Positions 16,863 to 24,765 of a stretch of DNA of 64,000 nt are shown here, piece by piece (within the stretch, counting starts at the first letter, position 1; every line of letters begins with the position of its first letter). Source of the DNA: Emticicia sp. CRIBPO (GTDB lineage: Bacteria; Bacteroidota; Bacteroidia; Cytophagales; Spirosomataceae); assembly GCF_009905725.1 (NCBI RefSeq), contig NZ_JAAAKV010000007.1, positions 248,001-312,000 on the forward strand. The letters run 5' to 3'. The notes beneath the pieces were generated by a model, which did no database searches, was not told the origin of the DNA, and saw only the letters and a list, made by a program, of their open reading frames with translations. The translations under genes and the position numbers were made by a program.

Positions 16863-18131
16863 ATGTTACAGTTAGCATACATCAGGGATAACAAACAGGC
16901 CACCATTGAAGGTCTGAAGAGAAAGTATTTCAAAACCGCCGAAGAAACCGTCAACGAAGTTCTGGAAATTGACCGGAAAAGAAGGGATACCCAGGCTGAA
17001 CTCGATGCTACACTTGCCAAATCCAATCTGCTGGCCAAAGAGATCGGCGGATTGATGAAAGAAGGCAAAAAGGCAGAAGCAGAAGCCATCAAAGGCCAGA
17101 CTGCAGACCTGAAAGCTTTGTCCAAAGACCTGGAAGAATCACTCAAGACCTTTGAATCGTCTCTTCATGACCTCCTGCTGACCATCCCCAACCTGCCGCA
17201 TGAGAGTGTGCCTGAAGGCAGAACACCTGAAGAAAACATCAACATTTTTGAACAGGGAGAGTTTCCTGTGCTTCATGAAGCTGCCAAGCCCCACTGGGAG
17301 CTGATCAAACAATATGACATCATCGACTTCGACTTAGGCAATAAGATTTCAGGAGCAGGATTCCCGGTCTATAAAGGCAAAGGGGCGAAAATCCAGCGGG
17401 CCCTGATCAACTTCTTCCTGAACGAAGCCGAAGCAGCCGGATACAAAGAAGTGCAGGTGCCGATACTGGTCAATGCCGCTTCAGGATACGGCACAGGCCA
17501 GCTGCCCGACAAAGAAGGTCAGATGTACCATGCTACAGCGGACGATCTCTACCTGATCCCGACGGCAGAGGTACCTATTACCAACATTTACAGGGATGTG
17601 ATCCTTTCTGAAAACGACCTCCCTGTAAAACACGCCGGGTACACACCGTGTTTCAGAAGAGAAGCCGGAAGCTGGGGAGCACACGTCAGAGGGCTGAACA
17701 GACTGCACCAGTTTGATAAAATCGAGATCGTGCAGATCCGTAAGCCGGAGGAATCTTACCAGGCCCTGGAAGAGATGGTAGAGCATGTGAAAGGACTCCT
17801 GACCAAGCTAGGCCTGCCTTTCAGGATACTACGCCTGTGTGGTGGTGATATGGGCTTTACGTCTGCCCTGACGTTTGACTTTGAAGTCTACTCTGCCGCC
17901 CAGGAGCGTTGGCTCGAGTGCAGTTCTGTCTCTAACTTTGAAGCTTATCAGGCCAACCGTCTGAAACTGAGATATAAAGTAGATGGCAAGACCCAGTTAT
18001 TGCATACCCTTAATGGTTCAGCCCTGGCTTTGCCCCGTATCCTCGCAGCTATTCTGGAAAACAACCAGACACCCGAGGGCATCAAAGTACCTTCAGTACT
18101 TGTTCCTTTCTGTGGTTTTGACACGATCTGA
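16863..18131 (+). CDS. serS: Serine--tRNA ligase
   Basis: The 422-residue class II synthetase charges tRNA-Ser. An N-terminal antiparallel coiled-coil arm (about 28-105, rich in Lys/Glu) that grips the long variable arm is followed by the catalytic domain. Motif 2 is CFRREAGSWG (about 260-269), with TAEVPI (about 234-239) before it, and motif 3 is NGSALALPRILAAILENNQ (about 383-401). A terminator lies just downstream. No T-box or leader structure was recognised upstream. Confidence 0.97.
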   Translation: MLQLAYIRDNKQATIEGLKRKYFKTAEETVNEVLEIDRKRRDTQAELDATLAKSNLLAKEIGGLMKEGKKAEAEAIKGQTADLKALSKDLEESLKTFESSLHDLLLTIPNLPHESVPEGRTPEENINIFEQGEFPVLHEAAKPHWELIKQYDIIDFDLGNKISGAGFPVYKGKGAKIQRALINFFLNEAEAAGYKEVQVPILVNAASGYGTGQLPDKEGQMYHATADDLYLIPTAEVPITNIYRDVILSENDLPVKHAGYTPCFRREAGSWGAHVRGLNRLHQFDKIEIVQIRKPEESYQALEEMVEHVKGLLTKLGLPFRILRLCGGDMGFTSALTFDFEVYSAAQERWLECSSVSNFEAYQANRLKLRYKVDGKTQLLHTLNGSALALPRILAAILENNQTPEGIKVPSVLVPFCGFDTI

Positions 18132-18155
18132 TGATCTTTTCGAATACATAATTTT

Positions 18156-18184
18156 AAAGGCTCCGGACTCCGGGGCCTTTTGTT
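18156..18184 (+). terminator. Rho-independent terminator of serS
   Basis: AAAGGCTCCGG and CCGGGGCCTTT form an 11-base stem with one mismatch around ACT, followed by TTTTG and more T residues. Confidence 0.85.
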
Positions 18185-18268
18185 TTTACAATCACCTGCA
18201 CATTTGTCTTTTTTACCTCTTTTTATAAAAATGCTGAAGCAATTTTATAATTTAAGTCGAAATTTGCC

Positions 18269-19333
18269 ATGATGAAAGACAAAAGAAGACAAATACTGAT
18301 TCACCTGCTCGGATGTGTGAGCTTCCTGGCTCTTGCTTTTATCCCGAGTTTCCAGGGAAAATCTGACAGTTTGTTTAACCCGATGTCGCTGCGTGATTTT
18401 GTGAGCTATGCCCTTCTGATCGGCATTTTTTATCTCAACTATTTTCTGATCGTTCCAAAGCTTTATTTTACCAAAAGATACCTGTTCTACTTTCTTTCGG
18501 TTGCGGTACTTTTTATGGTTTTCAGGACCACCACCAACCTGTTCCAGCCCAAAGGCCCACGTCCTTTCAGAAAGCCGCCACCCATGTCTGAAGCAAGGCC
18601 TGAGCCGCCACCCCCACCCAAAGGAGAAGGTCCTCAAAAATCCGAATATGATTTTTTTATAGAGATCAACGCCCGGGCATTCCCTTTCCTGGTGGTCGTC
18701 TTTTTTTCACTGATGCTGCGGATCAGCAATCGCTGGCAACAGACAGAGAAAGAAAAGGTCAACTCTGAATTGTCTTACCTCAAAGCCCAGATCAACCCTC
18801 ATTTTCTGTTCAATACCCTCAACAGCATTTATTCCCTGGCCATTCAGAAGTCGGATGAAACTCCCTTGGCGGTAGTCAGGCTCTCGGGCATGATGCGGTA
18901 TGTCCTGAGCGAATCTGCGAATGATTTCGTAGTCCTTGACAAAGAAATCAATTACATTCAGAATTACATCGACTTGCAGAAAATCCGTTTTGGTGAAAGC
19001 CTACCGGTCAGCTTTTCGGTCAGTGGTTCACTGGCCAATAAAAGAATCGCCCCGCTGATCCTGATCCCTTTTATTGAGAATGCTTTCAAGCACGGCGTCA
19101 ATGCAGAAGAGGAATCTGAAATTAAAATAGAGATCAGTGTAAAAGACCATATCCTGGATTTGTCCGTTTTTAACAAAAAAGTGATCGTTTTCATATCAGA
19201 AGAAAACCGCAGCGGCATAGGTGTGGAAAACACCAAAAACAGGCTGCAGCTGCTCTACCCCAGACGGCACCATCTCGAAATCAGGGATGAGCCGGAAGAT
19301 TACCTGGTAAACCTGAAAATAGAATTGTCATGA
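18269..19333 (+). CDS. LytS/YehU-type sensor histidine kinase
   Basis: The 354-residue membrane kinase has four transmembrane helices (about 11-28, 45-62, 71-88, 136-152) with a proline-rich linker (about 94-122) between the third and fourth. The His_kinase domain shows the phospho-acceptor H178 in NPHFLFNTLNS, and the HATPase region has PFIENAFKHGV (about 270-280). There is no recognisable extracellular sensor domain, so it probably senses through the membrane. It overlaps the response regulator gene by four bases (ATGA). Confidence 0.92.
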   Translation: MMKDKRRQILIHLLGCVSFLALAFIPSFQGKSDSLFNPMSLRDFVSYALLIGIFYLNYFLIVPKLYFTKRYLFYFLSVAVLFMVFRTTTNLFQPKGPRPFRKPPPMSEARPEPPPPPKGEGPQKSEYDFFIEINARAFPFLVVVFFSLMLRISNRWQQTEKEKVNSELSYLKAQINPHFLFNTLNSIYSLAIQKSDETPLAVVRLSGMMRYVLSESANDFVVLDKEINYIQNYIDLQKIRFGESLPVSFSVSGSLANKRIAPLILIPFIENAFKHGVNAEEESEIKIEISVKDHILDLSVFNKKVIVFISEENRSGIGVENTKNRLQLLYPRRHHLEIRDEPEDYLVNLKIELS

Positions 19334-20049
19334 TCAGAGCCATTGCCATAGACGACGAGTTACCTGCCCTGAAAGTCATCGAAAACTTTTGCGGTAAAAG
19401 CGACCACGTCGTACTTGAAAAGATCTTCAACAAGCCGCTTGACGGTATAAAGTACCTTCGCAACTACCCCGTTGACCTGTTGTTCCTGGATATCAACATG
19501 CCTTCCATCACCGGTGTGGAACTGTTCAGGGAGATCTCCAAAGAATCATTCAGTCAGAAAATCATGGTTATTTTCACCACCGCCTACAGCGAATATGCCG
19601 TGGAAGGCTTTAACCTGAATGCCATCGATTATCTGCTGAAGCCTTTTACCTATGAAAGGTTTGAGCAAAGTGTGAGCAAGGCGGCCGAGTTTTTCAAGAT
19701 GCAGAAACTGCTCGAAAAAGAAGACCGGAACGGAAGTTCTGAGTCACATATGTTTATCAGGGCCGATTACCGCCTGTATAAAATCAACTTTCAGGATATT
19801 CTGTATATCGAAGGCCTGGACGACTACCTGAAAATACACCTGGAGGGCATCAAACCGGTTGTGGCCAGAATGACCATGAAAGCCATGGAAGAAAAACTTC
19901 CGGTCAAGGCCTTCATGCGGGTACACAGATCGTACATCATCCCGTTTAAAAGAATTGAAAGTGTCAGAAACCGCGTCATCACCCTGGCCGGAGAAGAGAT
20001 TCCGATAGGGTTAAGCTATGAGAAACCGTTTCTGGCCACTTTCCGCTGA
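19330..20049 (+). CDS. LytTR-family response regulator
   Basis: The 239-residue regulator has a receiver domain (about 1-118) with acidic pocket D8/D9, phospho-acceptor D54 in FLDINMP, conserved T (TTAYS, about 82) and K105 in LKPF, followed by a LytTR DNA-binding domain (about 138-238). It is translationally coupled to the histidine kinase upstream and is its obvious partner. Targets are not shown by context; the following pirin-like gene is close (30 bases) and may be co-transcribed. Confidence 0.93.
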   Translation: MIRAIAIDDELPALKVIENFCGKSDHVVLEKIFNKPLDGIKYLRNYPVDLLFLDINMPSITGVELFREISKESFSQKIMVIFTTAYSEYAVEGFNLNAIDYLLKPFTYERFEQSVSKAAEFFKMQKLLEKEDRNGSSESHMFIRADYRLYKINFQDILYIEGLDDYLKIHLEGIKPVVARMTMKAMEEKLPVKAFMRVHRSYIIPFKRIESVRNRVITLAGEEIPIGLSYEKPFLATFR

Positions 20050-20079
20050 TATAATAATACTTTAACTGAAAATAGCCCC

Positions 20080-20793
20080 ATGATCACTCAAACCGAAGGA
20101 CAGATCTACCTTCAGGAACAACGTGGCTGCACGGACCTTTCCTGGTACAGGAGCTTTCATACATTTAATTACGGCTCTTATTTCAAAGAAGAGAAAACCG
20201 CTTTCGGCACCCTGCTGGCTTTCAACGAAGACACCCTGGCTGCCGGAAAAAGCATAGAAATGACTCCGGAAGAAAATACCGAAATCATCATCCTGCCCGT
20301 AGCCGGAGGCATTGAATTTAAAAACCCGGAAGGCTTTGTAGATTACCTGACACCCGGCCATGCTCAGGTATTAAGAACAGACCACCGGGGGCCGTATCAG
20401 CTCCTGAATCCTTATGGCGTTGAAAGCATCCATTTCCTGCAGATCATTCTTCGGAAAGGGCATAACAGATCGGGAGAGCCGAAAACCAGCCAGTTTACTT
20501 TTGATCCGGATCTCAAAAACCAGCTTTCTGTTTTTTATGAAACGGAAGACGCTTTGGCAAGTATCGGTAAATATACCGGCCGCGAGGATGGCATTTATGA
20601 ACTGAAAAACAAAGAGCATGGTGTTTTTGCTTTTGTCATACAGGGTGCTTTCGAGGTGCAGGAAAGGCTGCTTCAGCCCAAAGACGGCCTTGCTTTATGG
20701 GGACTAGCGGCCATTGAGTTTGAAGCCCTCTCCAATGACGCCATCCTTCTGCTGATCGAAGTACCCCGAAACCAGGACCGTTTACCTCAATAA
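20080..20793 (+). CDS. Pirin-like bicupin (YhhW/quercetinase-related)
   Basis: The 237-residue protein fits the pirin family: an N-terminal cupin (about 15-120) with the YGSYFKEEKTAFGTL, ENTEIII and HGQVL-like positions, and a smaller C-terminal cupin with VIQGAFEVQ and WGLAAIEFEALS. In YhhW-type proteins the metal ligands are His/His/His/Glu; here the expected HxHEN motif is replaced by TPEENTE (about 67-73), so metal binding and dioxygenase activity are doubtful. It follows the two-component pair by 30 bases. Confidence 0.7.
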   Translation: MITQTEGQIYLQEQRGCTDLSWYRSFHTFNYGSYFKEEKTAFGTLLAFNEDTLAAGKSIEMTPEENTEIIILPVAGGIEFKNPEGFVDYLTPGHAQVLRTDHRGPYQLLNPYGVESIHFLQIILRKGHNRSGEPKTSQFTFDPDLKNQLSVFYETEDALASIGKYTGREDGIYELKNKEHGVFAFVIQGAFEVQERLLQPKDGLALWGLAAIEFEALSNDAILLLIEVPRNQDRLPQ

Positions 20794-20909
20794 TTCCGGC
20801 GTTTACCTCTAATGAATATCCCGCACACACGAATCCGGGTCGCGAAGCGTAATACATAACAGAAGCCCGGATTCAGCCGGGCAAAACATCATTACTAAAA
20901 CTTATACAT

Positions 20910-21650
20910 ATGAAAAGGGAAGATTTTTTAAAGAGAGGATTTGGTTCATTGGGCCTTTTTGCTGCGATACCTCTGCTGTCTGCCTGCAAACAGACCGACG
21001 TCATTGATCCGGAAACCACAGGGGCCACCACAGGAACCACAGGCACTACCACGACCACCACGCCGTCGACCTGCTCTGTGACCAACTCAGAAACAGAAGG
21101 CCCTTTTCCTACCAAAACGCCTTCATCGCTGGTTACCAACAATATCGTTTCGGACAGGCAGGGAGATAAACTGACGGTCAATGTCATCATCAGGAATGTC
21201 AACAACAGCTGTGAAGTGCTCCCTGATGCCATTGTGGACATCTGGCATTGTGACGCCGCCGGCAATTACTCAGAATATGGTGGAACAGGCATGCAGTCGA
21301 CCAATTATACCTCCGTCCACTTCCTGAGAGGCAGACAGACCACCGGTTCCACCGGCCTGGCCACCTGGACAAGCATCTACCCGGGCTGGTATTCGGGCAG
21401 GGCCCCTCACATCCACGTGCACATTTACAATGCCAAAGGGACTTCCTTGCTGGTCACCCAGATTGCCTTTCCGGAAGACATCAGCAAGCTGGTTTATGCC
21501 CAGGGCGTATATAAAAGCCACGGACAGGCCGACACCACCAATGCCCGTGACAATGTTTTCGGCGACGGCGTCACCAATGAAATGTCGGTGGTTACCGGTG
21601 ACGTCACCAACGGTTTTGTATTGACTCATACCATTTTCGTAAAAGCGTAA
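20910..21650 (+). CDS. Intradiol ring-cleavage dioxygenase-like lipoprotein
   Basis: The 246-residue protein has a signal sequence ending in lipobox LLSAC (Cys about 26), with a KRxFLKRGFG start like a weak twin-arginine signal, then a Thr/Gly-rich linker (about 35-55) and an intradiol-dioxygenase domain. TEGPFPT (about 65) opens the domain; DIWHCDAAGNYS (about 112-123), Y/H positions in YTSVHFLRGRQ, and YSGRAPHIHVHIY (about 158-170) supply the Tyr/Tyr/His/His iron ligands. Extracytoplasmic members are common in Bacteroidota and their substrates are mostly unknown. Confidence 0.85.
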   Translation: MKREDFLKRGFGSLGLFAAIPLLSACKQTDVIDPETTGATTGTTGTTTTTTPSTCSVTNSETEGPFPTKTPSSLVTNNIVSDRQGDKLTVNVIIRNVNNSCEVLPDAIVDIWHCDAAGNYSEYGGTGMQSTNYTSVHFLRGRQTTGSTGLATWTSIYPGWYSGRAPHIHVHIYNAKGTSLLVTQIAFPEDISKLVYAQGVYKSHGQADTTNARDNVFGDGVTNEMSVVTGDVTNGFVLTHTIFVKA

Positions 21651-21656
21651 GTAGGC

Positions 21657-22166
21657 ATGCCACAGGGAAAAATCAAACTGTCGTTCAGGATAGTGATCAG
21701 CAAAAACTCGGTCACCAAATGGGAAAAACTCATCTGGGAAAGCACCTATAAGGAATTCCTGATGCAGTCGCAGCTCTTCAGCGACAGGGAAAACCCCGCC
21801 CAGAGCTTCAAACAGCTGCTGAGTCAGAATGAGAAAGCCAGCCAGCTGCATTTCCTGGTCAGCACCGCCGCCCACCCGTATGTTATGCAATGGAAGGGCC
21901 TGATCTACTTTCTGGCAGATAACCTGGGGAATAATTTCCTGCCCTTTGAGCAGTACAGGTTTGATATTATTGACTCGAATATCTATGATAAACAATCCCA
22001 TGAAATCGGGATCACCTTTACTTCACCGCTGCTCACCCTGGTCGATATCTGGGAGGGGCATTACCTGGTCAGTCTTGACGAAAACGCCGACCCGGTCAAC
22101 ACCGGAGCAGAAACCCTGATGTTTAAGATGCAACCCAGACTTTCTGTTTCTTTCTTTAAGCCCTGA
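21657..22166 (+). CDS. Unrecognised 169-residue protein downstream of the dioxygenase
   Basis: No family was recognised. The protein is soluble, mixed alpha/beta, with several Trp/Tyr/Phe positions, no signal peptide and no metal motif. It starts six bases after the dioxygenase stop codon, so the two are almost certainly one transcript ended by the terminator at 22191. The first residues (MPQGKIKLSFRIVIS) form a beta strand. A role tied to the dioxygenase is possible from position only. Confidence 0.7.
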   Translation: MPQGKIKLSFRIVISKNSVTKWEKLIWESTYKEFLMQSQLFSDRENPAQSFKQLLSQNEKASQLHFLVSTAAHPYVMQWKGLIYFLADNLGNNFLPFEQYRFDIIDSNIYDKQSHEIGITFTSPLLTLVDIWEGHYLVSLDENADPVNTGAETLMFKMQPRLSVSFFKP

Positions 22167-22190
22167 TACGGCTTCAGATTTTTTTGGCAG

Positions 22191-22220
22191 AAGCAGTCTT
22201 GTAAAACAGGACTGCTTTTT
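22191..22220 (+). terminator. Rho-independent terminator of the dioxygenase operon
   Basis: An 11-base stem with one G-U pair (22191-22201 with 22207-22217) around TAAAA, followed by T residues. It marks the boundary between normal chromosome and the AT-rich peptide locus. Confidence 0.85.
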
Positions 22221-22294
22221 GCTTTGATCACAGGTAAATTGCTTAGCATTTCTTCTCAGTGAACTAAATATTCATTTTTCTTTTATACGTTTAT

Positions 22295-22368
22295 AATTCC
22301 TTGGATTCCTGAAAAATTTAAAAATCTGAAGATTCTAGGAATTGTAAAAAATTTAAAATTATTTTACA
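22295..22368. promoter_or_regulatory. Two inverted repeats upstream of the small HTH gene
   Basis: AATTCCT (22295-22301) is mirrored by AGGAATT (22337-22343), and TGTAAAA (22343-22349) by TTTTACA (22362-22368). Both lie in the AT-rich region just before the HTH gene and could be its autoregulatory operators. Confidence 0.35.
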
Positions 22369-22398
22369 CCGACTTGAAAACCAACAACAATTACGACA

Positions 22399-22656
22399 AT
22401 GATAAAACTACAACAACGGATGGAGTACCTTAACTACCTTTTAAAAAACAAAGCTACTGGTACACCAAGAGAACTCGCTACCAAGCTGAGGATAACCGAA
22501 AGGGCCTGGTACAAATTCAGAGACCAGCTGATCAATGATCTCCAGCTGCCCATTGCTTACTGCCCGAAACAGCGGTCGTATTACTATACAGAATCCGGAA
22601 GTTTCGAATTTGGATTCAAAAAGAATATTGCTCCTGAAAAGGTAAAGACGGATTGA
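22399..22656 (+). CDS. Small helix-turn-helix DNA-binding protein
   Basis: The 85-residue protein is essentially one HTH domain of the HTH_11/DeoR-like kind: a first helix MEYLNYLLKNKAT, then TPRELATKLRITERAWYKFRDQL (helices 2 and 3), and a C-terminal beta wing with YYYTESGSFEFGF. It lacks the WYL or ligand-binding part of longer relatives. It sits at the head of the peptide-secretion locus on the same strand and is the best candidate for its regulator. That role is inferred from position. Confidence 0.75.
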   Translation: MIKLQQRMEYLNYLLKNKATGTPRELATKLRITERAWYKFRDQLINDLQLPIAYCPKQRSYYYTESGSFEFGFKKNIAPEKVKTD

Positions 22657-22742
22657 ATGTATATCTTGAGATGTTTCTTACAAAAATCGATCAGCAAATT
22701 ACGAAAGAAGAGGATCCGTTTTTAATGCTTCCGTAGCAGCAA

Positions 22743-22777
22743 CTGAATGACTATTTCAGCCTCCTGTTTTAAGTTTG
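22743..22777 (+). promoter_or_regulatory. Locus-specific promoter module, copy 1
   Basis: CTGAAT at 22743 is followed exactly 27 bases later by TAAGTTTG (22770-22777), a TAnnTTTG -7 element in the context TTTTAAGTTTGCC. The same arrangement recurs at 23318 and 24185. The first gene downstream is a membrane miniprotein at 22905; no peptide gene remains in the 127 bases between. Confidence 0.6.
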
Positions 22778-22904
22778 CCCTGCATTTTTCTTCGGGATCT
22801 ACTCCCGGTTGTTTTAATGCCTGATGAGACAATAGTTTATTGATCGTTCTTTTTTCGCTTCATCGGGCATTACCCTTTGAAATACTATTACTTAATATTA
22901 TCAA

Positions 22905-23093
22905 ATGATACGAAAATTAAACTTCGGCGATTATATTGGAACAGTACTTTCTGTTTTTTTCTTTGTTTACGGACTGATTGCGAAAGCTTATCATTATCAG
23001 GATTCTCAGGTTTACTTTAAGCTGGGATTTGTTTTGTTTGGCATAGCTTCAACGAATTTAATTTCCAAACTGCTGACAAAAAATGACAAATAA
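22905..23093 (+). CDS. Two-helix membrane miniprotein (candidate immunity protein)
   Basis: The 62-residue protein has two hydrophobic helices (about 9-27 and 37-54) joined by a short polar loop with KAYHYQDSQ, and a basic C-terminus. It matches no family that I recognise. It overlaps the next miniprotein gene by 11 bases. Small membrane proteins next to double-glycine peptides are usually immunity or accessory proteins; here that is inferred from position. Confidence 0.65.
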   Translation: MIRKLNFGDYIGTVLSVFFFVYGLIAKAYHYQDSQVYFKLGFVLFGIASTNLISKLLTKNDK

Positions 23094-23259
23094 ACTCAGG
23101 GTCGTAATCAACATACTTGCAAGCATTTCTATTATAGTTTATGCTTATTATAAATTTTTAAACAATAAACCCCTTCCCCTGCTTTTAGCTGTTTTCATTC
23201 TCTTTTCTTTTGCAGCCAAATCAGTATCTTTTCTTATTTCATTATTTCAAAAAAAATAA
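23083..23259 (+). CDS. Second two-helix membrane miniprotein
   Basis: The 58-residue product has hydrophobic helices at about 7-23 and 31-54 and basic ends (MTNKLR, QKK). It starts inside the end of the previous gene in a different frame, so the two are probably translated together. Similar layout to the miniproteins at 24533 and 28723, without obvious sequence identity. Function unknown; immunity is the likeliest guess. Confidence 0.6.
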   Translation: MTNKLRVVINILASISIIVYAYYKFLNNKPLPLLLAVFILFSFAAKSVSFLISLFQKK

Positions 23260-23487
23260 AGTCGGTAGTTCCACGGAAGTTTTACGATCGCCTTAGTAAT
23301 TAATAAAATTTTATCCGCTGAAATTTTTTATCAGTCAGCTGATTTAAGTTTGTCTAACCTTGTAATTCTATAAATGCCCAAAGTTATTAATGTTCGGTGA
23401 AGCTATTAGTTTATCGATAAGATATCCATTTTCACCCGCCTCATCGGACATTTTTTTAACTTTCTACTGATAACGGACAATTCTTAT
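23260..23487. other. Gene-free stretch before the decayed peptide
   Basis: This AT-rich stretch contains promoter module copy 2 (23318-23352) and otherwise no open frame with a plausible product. An ATG at 23390, in the position where the intact peptide starts relative to its promoter, opens only a short frame unrelated to a leader. Confidence 0.5.
23318..23352 (+). promoter_or_regulatory. Locus-specific promoter module, copy 2
   Basis: CTGAAA at 23318 lies 27 bases before TAAGTTTG (23345-23352). The similarity to copy 3 continues downstream for about 45 bases (CTnACCTTGTnAT, then AGTTATTAA), so the two share promoter and untranslated leader by descent. It stands before the decayed peptide at 23488. 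Confidence 0.65.
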
Positions 23488-23634
23488 GAAAATCTATCAG
23501 GTGGAGGTTTAGGTCAAGACTTTGTAGGCGGTGTCACTTGTGGTTATGAACTTGCAACTTTATTCACGCCATTTATGGCAGTTGGTGCAGTTATGGTTCT
23601 CGCCGGGTGCAGCAGCTTAATTGGTAAATGGTAA
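23488..23634 (+). pseudogene. Decayed double-glycine leader peptide
   Basis: The frame reads ENLSGG followed by a hydrophobic 42-residue core with two cysteines (TCGYEL and LAGCSS) ending in IGKW. The frame upstream stays open to 23410 but has no ATG, and the only nearby ATG (23487) is in another frame and stops after eight codons. The leader's first half is therefore lost or frameshifted. The core shares layout with the intact peptide at 24264: small residues, GxxxG-like spacing and a Cys near each end. Confidence 0.6.
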
Positions 23635-23700
23635 GTAAATTCTCCCATTAGAGTCCTTTCAAAATTAGAGTCCTCTAATCATTAAAATGAGTACAAAAAT

Positions 23701-23894
23701 ATGAAAACTTTTTTTCAAATTATCCCTTTTTAATACTCGCGATTATTAATGCTTTTTTTTGTTATATTCTAAAAATGTCAAATTGGATTAGCACAATAAG
23801 CTTCTTAACTGCCTCTGTTATTTATGCAATAAAGCACCCTCCGAAAACCATAGTAATTAATTTATCTCTCTTTATTTTCCGACTATTCTATTAA
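23701..23894 (+). pseudogene. Frameshifted two-helix membrane miniprotein
   Basis: The ATG at 23701 opens MKTFFQIIPF and stops at once, but one extra T in the T run at about 23727-23731 would join it to LILAIINAFFCYILKMSNW and a second hydrophobic helix ending at 23894. The rebuilt product would have about 64 residues and two helices, like its neighbours. It follows the decayed peptide as the miniprotein at 24533 follows the intact one. The single-base difference could also be a sequencing error. Confidence 0.5.
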
Positions 23895-24184
23895 GTCATG
23901 CACAAGTAATGGGTTAAGACGCTTTTGTATTTATAGCTTCTATCCTGTTAATTTTCTTGGAATAAAAGAAATTTCTGACAGAGTATCTGCAGCTTCAAAC
24001 TTCATATTTTTTTGTTCTCTTCAATTTATTTCATCCTCTTTGGATTTGATAATCGAAAAAAAGGCAAAAAAAAGAGAAGAATAAAACAACAATCTAACCA
24101 TCCTTAAATTCAGCATTTGTTAGAAGTTTGCTGAATTATGATTAAACCCTAAAGCTTTTTCGGAAACTACATAAAAAAATTTAA
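23895..24184. other. Open but startless AT-rich stretch
   Basis: A frame from about 23912 to 24084 is free of stops and ends in a lysine-rich tail (EKKAKKREE), but it has no ATG and no recognisable product. It may be another decayed membrane miniprotein. The rest, up to promoter copy 3, shows nothing. Confidence 0.35.
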
Positions 24185-24219
24185 CTGAATTTTAATTACA
24201 GAGGCTTGATTTAAGTTTG
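24185..24219 (+). promoter_or_regulatory. Locus-specific promoter module, copy 3
   Basis: CTGAAT at 24185 lies 27 bases before TAAGTTTG (24212-24219). Transcription from it would start about 38 bases before the intact peptide's ATG. This is the copy with a complete gene behind it. Confidence 0.7.
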
Positions 24220-24263
24220 CCTCACCTTGTGATATTACAAGGAGTTATTAAATTTATTTTACA

Positions 24264-24428
24264 ATGAAAAAAATGGAATTGGCTAATCAGGAAAACGTTA
24301 TCGGAGGTTTTGATCAATCAGACGTTGGATGTGGTCTGGCAATTTTAGGTATCGCATTTTTGGCAGGTACCGGGCCACTAGGTTTAGCTGTAGGTGCTGC
24401 ATCATTAGTTGCCAGTTGTATGGCTTAA
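24264..24428 (+). CDS. Double-glycine leader peptide, bacteriocin-like
   Basis: The 54-residue precursor has a 15-residue leader MKKMELANQENVIGG with hydrophobic residues at -12 and -4 and Gly-Gly at -2/-1, the pattern cut by C39 peptidases. The predicted 39-residue core is hydrophobic and glycine/alanine-rich, with several small-xxx-small spacings and cysteines at C23 and C52 that could close a disulfide loop. A C39-type exporter and a thioredoxin-like protein are encoded downstream. The core resembles class II (membrane-active) bacteriocins in composition. A signalling role cannot be excluded. It is too short for many gene callers. Confidence 0.8.
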   Translation: MKKMELANQENVIGGFDQSDVGCGLAILGIAFLAGTGPLGLAVGAASLVASCMA

Positions 24429-24532
24429 TCCACTGAAAATACAAATAGCATGATAGTGATAATTCACAAATCTGCTATTTGTATTTTATACATATGCCAT
24501 TCGAACATTTTTAATAGACAAAGAGATTTCAC

Positions 24533-24700
24533 ATGAAAATATATAGAATAATTGTAGGTGTATTAATTACACTCGCACTTTTTTTCGTCTGGCTAAGTAA
24601 CGACTTAGAGAATACTAAGAGAATAAAAATAACCATTGGCTTAATCCTGGCACTTGTGGTTGTTTTACTTAAAAAAACAAATAACACTCCGGTCTTATAA
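24533..24700 (+). CDS. Two-helix membrane miniprotein after the peptide gene
   Basis: The 55-residue protein has hydrophobic helices at about 4-20 and 32-47, separated by a charged turn (NDLENTKR). It is the first gene after the intact peptide, 104 bases away, and is the best candidate for its immunity protein. Similar layout to the 53-residue protein at 28723. No family was recognised. Confidence 0.65.
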   Translation: MKIYRIIVGVLITLALFFVWLSNDLENTKRIKITIGLILALVVVLLKKTNNTPVL

Positions 24701-24765
24701 ATAGATAAAATGCTCGCAAAAAATGGGAGTAATTAATCCGCTTTAAACAAATCCATCCCAAGATT

